DNA of 64,000 nt, taken from assembly GCF_003813865.1 (NCBI RefSeq), contig NZ_RMVG01000005.1, positions 1 to 64,000 on the forward strand, written 5' to 3'. Shown here piece after piece: positions 12,253 through 20,273 of this stretch (position 1 is the stretch's first letter; every line of letters starts with the position of its first letter). Both the position numbers and the translations under genes were made by a program. Source of the DNA: Candidatus Pantoea deserta. Its GTDB lineage: Bacteria > Pseudomonadota > Gammaproteobacteria > Enterobacterales > Enterobacteriaceae. The notes under the pieces are model-generated. The model had not been told where the DNA came from. It did not search any database and saw only the letters and a program-made list of their open reading frames with translations.

Positions 12253-13092
12253 TCAGAAAGGCTTATCGCCCAACACCGTAGCCCGCTGCATCACCCGCCT
12301 GGCCGGATAATAGTCCGCATTAGCATAGTGCTGCGTTACGCGGTTATCCCAGATCGCCACATCATTCGGCTGCCAGCGCCAGCGCACCTGGAACTCTGGT
12401 TTAGTCGCATGCGCATAGAGCAGCGCCAGCACGGCATCGCTCTCTTTTTCACTCAGCTCCACAATGCGCGTCGTAAACCCTTCATTGACGAACAGCGCCT
12501 TGCGTCCGCTTACCGGATGGGTGCGGATCACCGGATGCTGCACCGGCGGATGCTTCGCCACGGCCGCCTGCCAGCGCTGATGCTCCTCTTCGCTGCGGCG
12601 ATATTTATACTCCTGAAAGGATTTTTTGAAATCGTGCTCGGCATGCAGCCCTTCCAGCAGCGTTTTGATCGGCGCTGACAGAGTCTCATAGGCGGCAATA
12701 CCGCTGGCCCACAGGGTGTCGCCGCCCGATTCAGGCAGCAGCTTCGACGCCAGGATAGCCACCGCCGGTGGCGTTTCAATAAAGGTCACGTCGGTATGCC
12801 AGTTGTCATTGTCCGGAGGATTATCCTGATGGGTATCCAGCACGATAATCTCTTCCACCCCGTCGGCATGGGGATAAACCGGATGAATATGCAGGTCGCC
12901 GAAGCGCGCCGCCAGCGCGCGCTGCTGGTGGGGCGTAATGACCTGATCGCGCAGAAACAGCACCTGATGGCGCAGCAGCGCGTGGTAAAGCTGTTCAAAC
13001 TGCGCGTCGCTCAGCGGCCGGGCTAAATCGACATTGGCGACCTGCGCGCCAATCCAGGGACCGAGCGCGGTGATGTTCAACTTTTCGTTCAT
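12253..13092 (-). CDS. tauD: Taurine dioxygenase
   Basis: TauD (279 residues) is an Fe(II)/2-oxoglutarate dioxygenase that hydroxylates taurine to release sulfite and aminoacetaldehyde, supplying sulfur during sulfate starvation. The iron-binding HxD motif is His99-Thr-Asp101 (NWHTDVTF); the distal histidine is in VTQHYAN near residue 252, and the 2-oxoglutarate arginine is expected near residue 265. It starts at 13092 and overlaps tauC by four bases (ATGA). A much longer open frame running upstream through tauC has no support. It is the last gene of tauABCD. Confidence 0.95.
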   Translation of the reverse strand: MNEKLNITALGPWIGAQVANVDLARPLSDAQFEQLYHALLRHQVLFLRDQVITPHQQRALAARFGDLHIHPVYPHADGVEEIIVLDTHQDNPPDNDNWHTDVTFIETPPAVAILASKLLPESGGDTLWASGIAAYETLSAPIKTLLEGLHAEHDFKKSFQEYKYRRSEEEHQRWQAAVAKHPPVQHPVIRTHPVSGRKALFVNEGFTTRIVELSEKESDAVLALLYAHATKPEFQVRWRWQPNDVAIWDNRVTQHYANADYYPARRVMQRATVLGDKPF

Positions 13093-13916
13093 GATTGTTC
13101 TCCGTTCCAGGGCGTCAGCCGACGCTGAAGGGCGCGCAGCCCAAGCTCTAAAGTAAAGGCGACCAGCGCGATGACGGCGATGCCTGCCAGCACCACATCG
13201 GTTGCGAGAAATTCTCCTGCGGACTGCACCATAAAACCCAGCCCGCGCGTCGCCGCGATCAGTTCCGCCGCCACCAGCGTCGACCAGCCAACCCCCAGCC
13301 CAATACGTAGCCCGGTGAGAATATCCGGCAGCGCCCCCGGCAAAATGACCCATCGCAGCAACTGCCAGCGGCTGGCGCCCAGCGACTGCGCCGCGCGAAT
13401 GCGCACCTGCTGCGTATTGCGCACGCCCGCCAGCGTCGACAGCGTCACCGGCGCAAAGATAGCCAGGTAGATCAGCAGGATCTTGGAGGTTTCGCCAATG
13501 CCGAACCAGATCACCATCAGCGGCAAGTAGGCGAGCGGCGGCACCGGACGATACAGCTCGATCAGCGGGTCGAGCAGGCCGCGCGCGACAGGACTCATCC
13601 CCATCGCAATGCCTACCGGGATGCCAATAGCCGCGGCCGCAAACAGCGCCACCAGCATACGCGTCAGACTGGCGGCCAGATGCTGCCACAGCGTGGCGTC
13701 CATAAAGCCCTGCGGACTGGCAATCAGCAGCAGCTTGCTCAGCACCTGCTGCGGCGCGGGCAGAAACAGCGGGCTAATCAGGCCCAGCGCCGTCACGCCC
13801 CACCAGATCAGCAGCAAGAGCGCCATGCTCAACAGGCTCAGGCTGAACTGCCGGGAAAAAGGCCAGCGCAGACGACGTCGCGCCGTCGTGGTTTTATCGT
13901 TGATCACCGCGCTCAT
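13089..13916 (-). CDS. tauC: Taurine ABC transporter permease
   Basis: TauC (275 residues) is the inner-membrane permease of the TauABC importer. It has about six membrane segments (first at about 26-47) and a BPD_transp_1 domain. The EAA-type loop near residues 180-200 ([28 protein letters not shown]) contacts the ATPase. It is overlapped by four bases at both ends (ATGA with tauB and with tauD), so tauB-tauC-tauD are translationally coupled. Confidence 0.94.
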   Translation of the reverse strand: MSAVINDKTTTARRRLRWPFSRQFSLSLLSMALLLLIWWGVTALGLISPLFLPAPQQVLSKLLLIASPQGFMDATLWQHLAASLTRMLVALFAAAAIGIPVGIAMGMSPVARGLLDPLIELYRPVPPLAYLPLMVIWFGIGETSKILLIYLAIFAPVTLSTLAGVRNTQQVRIRAAQSLGASRWQLLRWVILPGALPDILTGLRIGLGVGWSTLVAAELIAATRGLGFMVQSAGEFLATDVVLAGIAVIALVAFTLELGLRALQRRLTPWNGEQS

Positions 13917-14680
13917 ACAAAGGCCTCCCGCTGCTCAAACACCCGGCTCAGCACGTACTCGCGCTTTTCGATAAAGGCAGGATCGGACTTGATGGCGCGG
14001 CAAGGCTCCCCGGCGGCAAAACGCTGGCCGAAGTTAAGCCTGAGGCGCTCGACTATGCGTCCCGGTCCCGGTGAGAGCAGCACCAGCTCGCTGGCAAGAA
14101 ACACCGCCTCTTCAATATCGTGCGTAATCAGCAAAATCTGTTTGCCGCTGTCGCGCCATAGCGTCAGCAGCAGCGTCTGCATCTGTTCGCGGGTAAAGGC
14201 ATCCAGCGCGCCAAAGGGTTCGTCGAGCAGCAGCAGCTGGGGATCGGCCGCCAGCGCGCGGGCAATGCCGACGCGTTGCCGCTGGCCGCCGGAAAGCTGC
14301 CAGACGGGGCGGCTCTCCGCCCCTTCCAGCCCGACTTTTTTAATTAAACGCCGGGCAATGGCGTTACGTTCGCCGCGCGCCATACCCGCCAGCTGAAGAC
14401 CAAAGGCGACATTGTCCAGCACATTACGCCACGGCAGCAGCCCTTCATGCTGAAACACTACGCCCCGCTCTGCGCCCGGTCCGCTGATGGCGTTACCTTC
14501 CAGCGTGATACTGCCCGACTCCACCGGCAAAAAACCGGCGATCAGGTTAAGCAGCGTGGTTTTGCCGCAGCCTGACGGGCCGAGCACCACCAGCAGTTCG
14601 CCCTTATCCAGTTGCAGGCTGATGTCCTGTAATGCAGGGCGTCCGGCATAACGCGCGTTAAGATGAGCGATGCGCAGCAT
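13913..14680 (-). CDS. tauB: Taurine ABC transporter ATP-binding protein
   Basis: TauB (255 residues) is the cytoplasmic ATPase that powers taurine uptake. Walker A is GPSGCGKTT (about 34-42), the signature is LSGGQRQR (about 129-136), Walker B is [12 protein letters not shown], and the switch histidine lies in LITHD. It belongs to the nitrate/sulfonate/taurine importer subfamily. Its start is ten bases after the tauA stop with the SD AAGGAG, and its end overlaps tauC by ATGA. Confidence 0.95.
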   Translation of the reverse strand: MLRIAHLNARYAGRPALQDISLQLDKGELLVVLGPSGCGKTTLLNLIAGFLPVESGSITLEGNAISGPGAERGVVFQHEGLLPWRNVLDNVAFGLQLAGMARGERNAIARRLIKKVGLEGAESRPVWQLSGGQRQRVGIARALAADPQLLLLDEPFGALDAFTREQMQTLLLTLWRDSGKQILLITHDIEEAVFLASELVLLSPGPGRIVERLRLNFGQRFAAGEPCRAIKSDPAFIEKREYVLSRVFEQREAFV

Positions 14681-14690
14681 GAGGTTCTCC

Positions 14691-15671
14691 TTACTGTTTC
14701 GCTAACGGCTCGACAAAGCGAGTGGTGACAAAATCGCTGTAGTCAGCGCTGGCCTGCGGCACTTTGCCCTGCTCTTTCAGGAATCGGGCCGTATCGACGA
14801 TGGCCTGATTAACCGGTTTGCCCAGCTGCTCGATCTGCTGCTGCGCGGTAAGGTAGGTATTGCCTTTTACCAGCCCCGGCACCTGCGCTTCCGGCACGCC
14901 GCTCAGGCGCGACAGCTTGCTCAGGTTATCCGGCTGCTTCAGCCATTGATCCGGGTTGTCGATATAGGTTTTTTGCGCCTCGATAGCGCTGCGGGCAAAG
15001 GCAGTCACGATGTCAGGATGTGCTTTGGCAAAGTCTTTGCGCACGACCCAGACGTCAAGCGTCGGCGCGCCCCACTGGCCGACCTGCGACGAGTCCGTCA
15101 GGACCTTGCCGTCTTTTTCCAGCTCATTAACCGCAGGCGCCCAGACGTATGCGCCATCAATATCCCCGCGCTGCCAGGCCGCAATAATCGCCGGCGGCTG
15201 GAGGTTTACCAACTGTACCTGGGTCGGCTTAATGCCCCAGTGTTTCAGCGCCGCCAGCAGGCTGTAATGGGTGGTGGAGATAAAAGGCACGGCGATGCGC
15301 TTGCCGATTAAGTCTTTTGGACCGCCAATCCCTTTTTTCACTACCAGCGCTTCGGAGTTGCCCAGCTGTGACGCCAGTAAAAAGGCCTCAATCGGCAGCT
15401 GCTGCGTCGCGGCGACCGCCAGCGGGCTGGAGCCGATATTGCCAATCTGCACATCTCCGGACGCCAGCGCGCGCAGTACGCCCGCGCCGCTGTCGAATTT
15501 GCGCCAGTCAACGGTCGCCCCGCTCTCTTTCGCGAAGGTATTGTCCGCCTGCGCCACTTTCGCCGGTTCGGCAGAGGTCTGATACGCCACCGTTACGTTA
15601 ACGGCCTGCGCCTGAAATACCAGCAGCGACAGCGCTGCGGCTAAAAGGGTGAAACGCGCTTTTACTGCCAT
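14691..15671 (-). CDS. tauA: Taurine ABC transporter periplasmic substrate-binding protein
   Basis: TauA (326 residues; E. coli about 320) captures taurine in the periplasm and delivers it to TauBC. A Sec signal peptide ends near residue 23 ([10 protein letters not shown]). The mature chain is an SsuA/TauA-type binding fold with [16 protein letters not shown] and [12 protein letters not shown]. It is the first gene of tauABCD. In E. coli this operon is activated by Cbl and CysB under sulfate limitation; the AT-rich stretch just upstream (about 15728-15776) is a plausible control region. Confidence 0.95.
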   Translation of the reverse strand: MAVKARFTLLAAALSLLVFQAQAVNVTVAYQTSAEPAKVAQADNTFAKESGATVDWRKFDSGAGVLRALASGDVQIGNIGSSPLAVAATQQLPIEAFLLASQLGNSEALVVKKGIGGPKDLIGKRIAVPFISTTHYSLLAALKHWGIKPTQVQLVNLQPPAIIAAWQRGDIDGAYVWAPAVNELEKDGKVLTDSSQVGQWGAPTLDVWVVRKDFAKAHPDIVTAFARSAIEAQKTYIDNPDQWLKQPDNLSKLSRLSGVPEAQVPGLVKGNTYLTAQQQIEQLGKPVNQAIVDTARFLKEQGKVPQASADYSDFVTTRFVEPLAKQ

Positions 15672-15837
15672 GATGTTGCACTCCGCCAGGGTCTGATGAT
15701 GGGCGCAGTGTCGCCAGCGGCGAAGATTTCATAAAGGAATTAAAAATTATTCTTAATAAAAAGACGTTCTTAGATCATGATCGGCAAAGCTGATGCGAAA
15801 AACGGCAAAGAAGGGCAATACAGTGCAGGGGAGCTGA

Positions 15838-15864
15838 CCGGAGACGCAGCAGCTGCGCCTCCGG
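15838..15864. terminator. GC-rich hairpin after the LysE-family gene
   Basis: Positions 15838-15849 and 15853-15864 form a 12-bp stem with one mismatch (CCGGAG...CTCCGG outer arms) around a 3-nt loop, just after the exporter gene's stop on the minus strand. No T-run follows on that strand, so it is a weak terminator or read-through attenuator before tauA. Confidence 0.4.
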
Positions 15865-15869
15865 TTTGC

Positions 15870-16472
15870 CTAGCGCCAGATCAACAGTACGCAGGCGGCG
15901 GTGAGCAGGCCCATCGCCAGGTTAAAGATCGTCCAGGCGCGACGGCTTTTCAGGATGCGGCCAATCAGCGCGCCGAAACCAATCCAGATGACGCCCGCCA
16001 CCAGATTGACCAGAAACATGCCAAAGCTGATCGCCGTAACCGAATGGAGATAGGCCGCGCCCGCCAGGCTAAAGCTCGCCACGGCGCCCAGCGCCATCAG
16101 CCAGGCCTTGGGGTTAATCAGCTGCAACAGCCCGCCCTGCCAGAACGGCATCGGCTTGGGCGGCGCATCGCCGGTGTCCAGCTCTTCATAAGCGGCGGTG
16201 GCAATCTTCCAGGCCAGCCAGAGCAGATAGAGGCTGCCGGCGATTTTCAGGATGAGATGCAGGGCGGGATAGAGCAGAATCAGGCCGCCGACGCCAAACG
16301 CCACCATCAGCAGCATCACCTGCATGCCAATCATAATGCCGATCATTAGCGGCAGCGTACGCCAGAAGCCGAAATTGGCGCCGGACGCCGTGAGTAACAT
16401 ATTATTAGGGCCTGGCGTGATGGCGGCGACCCAGAGAAAACCTAACATTGAGAAAAACAGGCTCAGTTCCAT
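15870..16472 (-). CDS. LysE/RhtB family amino-acid exporter
   Basis: The protein (200 residues) is an inner-membrane exporter of the LysE/RhtB family, with about six hydrophobic segments. The family signature near the N-terminus is present: GFLWVAAITPGPNNMLLTASGAN, with the conserved PGPNN at about 20-24, followed by QLINPKAWLMALGA near residue 120. Substrate cannot be told from sequence; relatives export amino acids or their analogues. It lies upstream of tauA in the same direction with a 198-nt gap and divergent to yheT. It is absent from this position in E. coli. Confidence 0.88.
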   Translation of the reverse strand: MELSLFFSMLGFLWVAAITPGPNNMLLTASGANFGFWRTLPLMIGIMIGMQVMLLMVAFGVGGLILLYPALHLILKIAGSLYLLWLAWKIATAAYEELDTGDAPPKPMPFWQGGLLQLINPKAWLMALGAVASFSLAGAAYLHSVTAISFGMFLVNLVAGVIWIGFGALIGRILKSRRAWTIFNLAMGLLTAACVLLIWR

Positions 16473-16529
16473 GAACGGGTGCTCCTTACCCCAGACTCAT
16501 AACAAACCTAATGAAGCTAACAGTGTGAT

Positions 16530-17546
16530 ATGGATCAGACAAGCCCCGGCGACATGAATTTTACGCCTGACGCCGCGACGCATTTTATGCCGCCGCGCGC
16601 CCTGCGCAATCCGCATTTGCAGACGGTGCTGCCGCGTCTGGTGCGGCGTCGCCTGCTGCTGCGGCCGCACTGGCAGCGCCTCGATCTGCCGGACGGGGAT
16701 TTCATCGACCTCGCCTGGAGCGAAGACCCGCAGCAGGCGAGCCACAAGCCGCGCGTGGTGCTGTTTCACGGTCTTGAAGGCAATTTTCACAGCCCCTATG
16801 CGCACGGCCTGATGCACGCCTGTCAGCGCCAGGGCTGGCTGGGGGTAGTCATGCATTTTCGCGGCTGCGGCGGCGAACCGAACCGGCTGCATCGCATCTA
16901 TCACTCCGGCGAAACCGAAGACGCCGCCTTCTTTCTGCGCTGGCTGAAAACGCGCTGGGGCGATGCGCCGACTGCCGCGGTAGGCGTTTCGCTAGGAGGC
17001 AATATGCTGGGTTGTCTGCTTGGCAGACTGGGCGAGACCGCGCCGCTCGACGCCGGCGTTATCGTCTCCGCCCCGCTGCTGCTGGAGCCGTGCAGCCTGA
17101 AGCTGGAGCAGGGTTTCTCCCGCTTTTATCAACGCTATCTGCTCGATCAGCTGAAAAAAAACGCCGAGCGTAAGCTGCGCGCCTGGCCGGGAACACTGCC
17201 GGTGGATCTGCTCCAGCTGAAAGCGCTGCGTCGCCTGCGCGATTTTGACGACGCCATTACCGCCCGCGCGCACGGTTTTCTTAATGCGGGCGACTATTAC
17301 CGGCGCGCCAGCGCCATGCCGCTGTTGAAAAACGTGCGCAAACCCTTGCTGATTATCCACGCAAAGGACGATCCTTTTATGACTGACGAGGTGATCCCCC
17401 AACCGGAACAGCTCTCAGCGACGACTCTCTATCAACTTACGCCCTATGGCGGACACGTTGGCTTTGTCGGCGGCACGCTGCGTCAACCGCAGATGTGGCT
17501 TGAGCAGCGTGTGCCGCACTGGCTTACACAATGGCTCGCAACATGA
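16530..17546 (+). CDS. yheT: YheT family alpha/beta hydrolase
   Basis: The protein (338 residues) is a predicted cytoplasmic alpha/beta-hydrolase esterase of the AB-hydrolase/EMB8 family. The oxyanion region is FHGLEGN (near residue 80), the nucleophile elbow is GVSLGG (near 153-158), the acid lies in HAKDDPF (near 273) and the histidine in GGHVGF (near 310). It matches E. coli YheT in length and motifs; the substrate is unknown. It overlaps yheU by four bases (ATGA). Neither candidate start (16530 or Met9 at 16554) has a strong SD, so the N-terminus is uncertain. Confidence 0.93.
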   Translation: MDQTSPGDMNFTPDAATHFMPPRALRNPHLQTVLPRLVRRRLLLRPHWQRLDLPDGDFIDLAWSEDPQQASHKPRVVLFHGLEGNFHSPYAHGLMHACQRQGWLGVVMHFRGCGGEPNRLHRIYHSGETEDAAFFLRWLKTRWGDAPTAAVGVSLGGNMLGCLLGRLGETAPLDAGVIVSAPLLLEPCSLKLEQGFSRFYQRYLLDQLKKNAERKLRAWPGTLPVDLLQLKALRRLRDFDDAITARAHGFLNAGDYYRRASAMPLLKNVRKPLLIIHAKDDPFMTDEVIPQPEQLSATTLYQLTPYGGHVGFVGGTLRQPQMWLEQRVPHWLTQWLAT

Positions 17547-17761
17547 TTATTCCCTGGCAACAGATCGACCCGGAAACGCTTAACAACCTGATTGAAGCCT
17601 TTGTGCTGCGCGAAGGCACCGACTACGGCGAGCAGGAGCGCAGCCTGACGCAAAAGGTCGAAGATGTTCGTCGGCAGCTGGAGCGCGGCGACGCGGTGCT
17701 GGTCTGGTCTGAACTGCATGAAACCGTCAACATTATGCCGCGCAGCGAATTTCGCGGCTGA
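17543..17761 (+). CDS. yheU: YheU family protein
   Basis: This 72-residue protein matches E. coli YheU in length and sequence ([20 protein letters not shown]; later [11 protein letters not shown]). The start at 17543 makes a four-base ATGA overlap with yheT and gives the family length; a start four codons earlier is possible. It is a UPF0270 member of unknown function. It forms an operon with yheT and prkB. Confidence 0.93.
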   Translation: MIIPWQQIDPETLNNLIEAFVLREGTDYGEQERSLTQKVEDVRRQLERGDAVLVWSELHETVNIMPRSEFRG

Positions 17762-17822
17762 TGCGCCGCCGCGCTTTTCATGTTAACAATGCCTATCGCC
17801 CGACGTTACAGGAAGCAGAACC

Positions 17823-18692
17823 ATGTCAGCACGACACCCGATTATTGCGGTGACAGGTTCCAGCGGCGCTGGAACCACCACCACCAGTCTGGCATTCCGG
17901 AAGATTTTTCAGCAGCTCGGCCTGCATGCCGCCGAGCTGGAAGGCGACAGTTTCCATCGCTATACGCGGCCGGAAATGGATATGGCTATCCGCAAAGCAC
18001 GCGACTTAGGTCGCCATATCAGCTACTTCGGACCGGAGGCCAACGATTTCGGCCTGCTTGAGCAGACGTTTGTTGATTACGGCAAGGCGGGCAAAGGCCA
18101 GTCGCGCAAATACCTGCACACCTACGACGAGGCCGTGCCCTGGAATCAGCTGCCGGGCACCTTTACGCCGTGGCAGCCGCTGCGGGAAAACACCGACGTG
18201 CTGTTTTATGAAGGACTGCACGGCGGCGTGGTGACGCAGCAGCATAACGTCGCGGAGAAAGTCGATCTGCTGGTGGGCGTGGTGCCGATCGTCAATCTGG
18301 AGTGGATTCAGAAGCTGGTGCGCGACACCAGCGAACGCGGCCACTCGCGTGAAGCGGTCATGGATTCGGTGGTGCGCTCAATGGAGGATTATATCAACTT
18401 CATTACGCCGCAGTTTTCGCGCACCCATATTAACTTCCAGCGCGTGCCTACGGTGGATACCTCCAACCCATTCGCCGCGCGCGAGATCCCGTCGCTGGAC
18501 GAGAGCTTTGTCGTTATTCACTTTCGCGGGCTGGAGCATATCGATTTTCCCTATCTGCTGGCGATGATTCAGGGTTCCTTTATCTCGCATATCAATACGC
18601 TGGTGGTGCCGGGCGGCAAAATGGGGCTGGCGATGGAACTGATTATGGCTCCGCTGGTGCAGCGGCTAATGGAAGGCAAGCAGATCGCCTGA
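17823..18692 (+). CDS. prkB: Probable phosphoribulokinase PrkB
   Basis: The protein (289 residues) belongs to the phosphoribulokinase/uridine kinase P-loop family. The P-loop GSSGAGTTTT is at residues 12-21, then the ELEGDSFHRY segment (about 38-47) with the catalytic-type Asp, and FYEGLHGG (Walker B region, about 127-134). Enterobacteria lack RuBisCO, so the true substrate is unclear despite the name. The SD AGGAAG precedes the ATG. It is the third gene after yheT-yheU, with a 61-nt spacer. Confidence 0.93.
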   Translation: MSARHPIIAVTGSSGAGTTTTSLAFRKIFQQLGLHAAELEGDSFHRYTRPEMDMAIRKARDLGRHISYFGPEANDFGLLEQTFVDYGKAGKGQSRKYLHTYDEAVPWNQLPGTFTPWQPLRENTDVLFYEGLHGGVVTQQHNVAEKVDLLVGVVPIVNLEWIQKLVRDTSERGHSREAVMDSVVRSMEDYINFITPQFSRTHINFQRVPTVDTSNPFAAREIPSLDESFVVIHFRGLEHIDFPYLLAMIQGSFISHINTLVVPGGKMGLAMELIMAPLVQRLMEGKQIA

Positions 18693-18748
18693 GCCGTCGG
18701 CAATGCGATCGAGAATGGCAAGGCCAGAGCGCCACGCCGCGCTAAACG

Positions 18749-18773
18749 ACGCGCCTTTTGCTCAGGCGCGTCC
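18749..18773. repeat. Inverted repeat between prkB and yhfA
   Basis: GACGCGCC (18749-18756) pairs perfectly with GGCGCGTC (18766-18773) around a 9-nt loop in the 185-nt gap between the convergent genes prkB and yhfA. No T-run follows on either strand. It is a possible weak bidirectional terminator. Confidence 0.4.
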
Positions 18774-18877
18774 GTCAGCAGGCCAGCCAGTCGCGTGAAA
18801 CAACTATGCGCCCGGCGCGTTGTCCGTGACGCAAGACGCTTCGCCTGCGACCCGCCTCTTGAGTCCGGGGCCGCCAG

Positions 18878-19282
18878 TTACAGCTCAATCACCTCATAGC
18901 TATGGGTAATTTCCACGCCCTTGCCCAGCATCAGCGCCACCGAACAGTACTTCTCCGCCGACAGATCGACTGCGCGCGCTACGGCTTTATCGCTCAGCGC
19001 TTTGCCGGTCACCACGAAATGCAGATTGATATGGGTAAACAGGCGCGGCGCCTCTTCGCGACGTTCGGAGGTCAGCTTGACCTCGCAGTCCGCGACGTCG
19101 TTACGCCCTTTCTGAAGAATAGAGACCACGTCGATAGCGCTACAGCCTCCGGTCGCCATCAGCACCATCTCCATCGGGCCTGGCGCTTTATCGCCGGCGT
19201 TGCCGTCCATAAGGATCTGATGTCCTGAGGCCGACTCGCCCAAAAAGGTTAATCCTTCGATCCACTTCACTCTTGCCTGCAT
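18878..19282 (-). CDS. yhfA: OsmC family protein YhfA
   Basis: The protein (134 residues) has the OsmC/Ohr peroxiredoxin-like fold. Two cysteines occupy the family positions: one in ATGGCSAIDVVSIL (near 47) and one in AEKYCSVALML (near 112). Family members reduce organic hydroperoxides, but YhfA's own substrate is not established. It is transcribed divergently from crp, with a 300-nt shared upstream region, as in E. coli. Confidence 0.93.
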   Translation of the reverse strand: MQARVKWIEGLTFLGESASGHQILMDGNAGDKAPGPMEMVLMATGGCSAIDVVSILQKGRNDVADCEVKLTSERREEAPRLFTHINLHFVVTGKALSDKAVARAVDLSAEKYCSVALMLGKGVEITHSYEVIEL

Positions 19283-19582
19283 GTTTCTACCTCAAGAATA
19301 GCCCGTTTGCCGCCAGAGTACGCGTTCGCCTGGCAAACAGCAATCCAGAGTAATCCCCCCTTTGCTGAAGCGAGACAACAGAAGACAGTCGGCAAAAGCT
19401 GTGCTACAAACAGTGCTGAAAATAGTTTCGTCTTATTAAGGACGAAGGCGGGATACCTTAAGCGCCTGGCGCCAAATGGCACCCGAATAATCTCCTTTAC
19501 GGGAAATGCTTGAAGCTTTCATCGCCTGGCTGGGAACACCACCCTGCATTTTGGGCACGATTACAACAGAGGATAATAGCGA
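19283..19582. promoter_or_regulatory. yhfA-crp divergent control region and long crp leader
   Basis: This 300-nt region holds the yhfA and crp promoters. The segment near 19370-19412 (AAGCGAGACAACAGAAGACAG and following) and the last 25 nt before crp (ACAACAGAGGATAA, carrying the SD) resemble E. coli crp upstream sequence as remembered, so the crp mRNA probably has a leader of about 150-170 nt. A candidate -10 (GCTACA) lies near 19402-19407. A 6-bp hairpin (TTCGTC/GACGAA) spans 19427-19446. I see no clear TGTGA-N6-TCACA CRP site, although E. coli crp is autoregulated. Confidence 0.5.
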
Positions 19583-20215
19583 ATGGTTCTCGGCAAACCG
19601 CAAACAGACCCTACACTCGAATGGTTCCTGTCCCATTGCCATATTCACAAATATCCATCCAAAAGTACGCTGATTCATCAGGGTGAGAAAGCTGAAACCC
19701 TTTACTACATCGTGAAAGGCTCCGTCGCGGTGCTGATCAAAGATGAAGAAGGTAAAGAGATGATCCTCTCCTACCTGAATCAGGGTGACTTTATCGGCGA
19801 GCTTGGCCTGTTTGAAGAAGGTCAGGAGCGCAGCGCCTGGGTACGCGCTAAAACCGCGTGCGAAGTAGCGGAAATTTCCTACAAGAAATTCCGTCAGCTG
19901 ATTCAGGTGAACCCGGATATTTTAATGCGCCTCTCCTCGCAGATGGCGCGCCGTCTACAGGTGACATCAGAAAAAGTCGGCAATTTAGCTTTCCTCGACG
20001 TGACCGGACGTATTGCACAAACCCTGCTCAACCTGGCGAAACAGCCAGACGCCATGACGCATCCCGACGGCATGCAAATCAAAATTACTCGTCAGGAAAT
20101 TGGCCAAATCGTTGGTTGCTCACGCGAAACCGTGGGCCGCATTTTGAAAATGTTGGAAGACCAGAATCTGATTTCCGCACACGGCAAAACCATTGTCGTT
20201 TACGGCACCCGCTGA
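19583..20215 (+). CDS. crp: cAMP receptor protein CRP
   Basis: CRP (210 residues) is the global cAMP-dependent activator and repressor of catabolic genes. The cyclic-nucleotide domain (about 10-110) includes the phosphate-binding cassette [18 protein letters not shown]; the C-helix dimer interface follows, then a winged helix-turn-helix (about 138-205). The recognition helix [10 protein letters not shown] contains Arg181, Glu182 and Arg186. The sequence looks identical to E. coli CRP apart from Ser in RLSSQM, where I remember Ala118; this is from memory. The SD GAGGA precedes the start. An intrinsic-type hairpin follows the gene. Confidence 0.98.
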   Translation: MVLGKPQTDPTLEWFLSHCHIHKYPSKSTLIHQGEKAETLYYIVKGSVAVLIKDEEGKEMILSYLNQGDFIGELGLFEEGQERSAWVRAKTACEVAEISYKKFRQLIQVNPDILMRLSSQMARRLQVTSEKVGNLAFLDVTGRIAQTLLNLAKQPDAMTHPDGMQIKITRQEIGQIVGCSRETVGRILKMLEDQNLISAHGKTIVVYGTR

Positions 20216-20228
20216 TTTCCTCTCACTC

Positions 20229-20263
20229 ACGGCGTGATGCTGCTGTCACGCCGTTACTGCTTT
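20229..20263 (+). terminator. Terminator of crp
   Basis: ACGGCGTGA (20229-20237) pairs with TCACGCCGT (20246-20254) around an 8-nt loop, followed by the T-rich TACTGCTTT. It lies between the crp stop and the yhfK start. Confidence 0.65.
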
Positions 20264-20273
20264 GCGTGAAGTG

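Noticed and set aside
13093..13689. N-terminal extension of TauD running through tauC
   Set aside because: The frame is open by chance inside tauC; TauD family proteins start at the 13092 ATG, which has the usual ATGA overlap with tauC.
18693..18877. Possible small gene between prkB and yhfA
   Set aside because: No frame with an SD and sensible composition; only an 8-bp inverted repeat was found.
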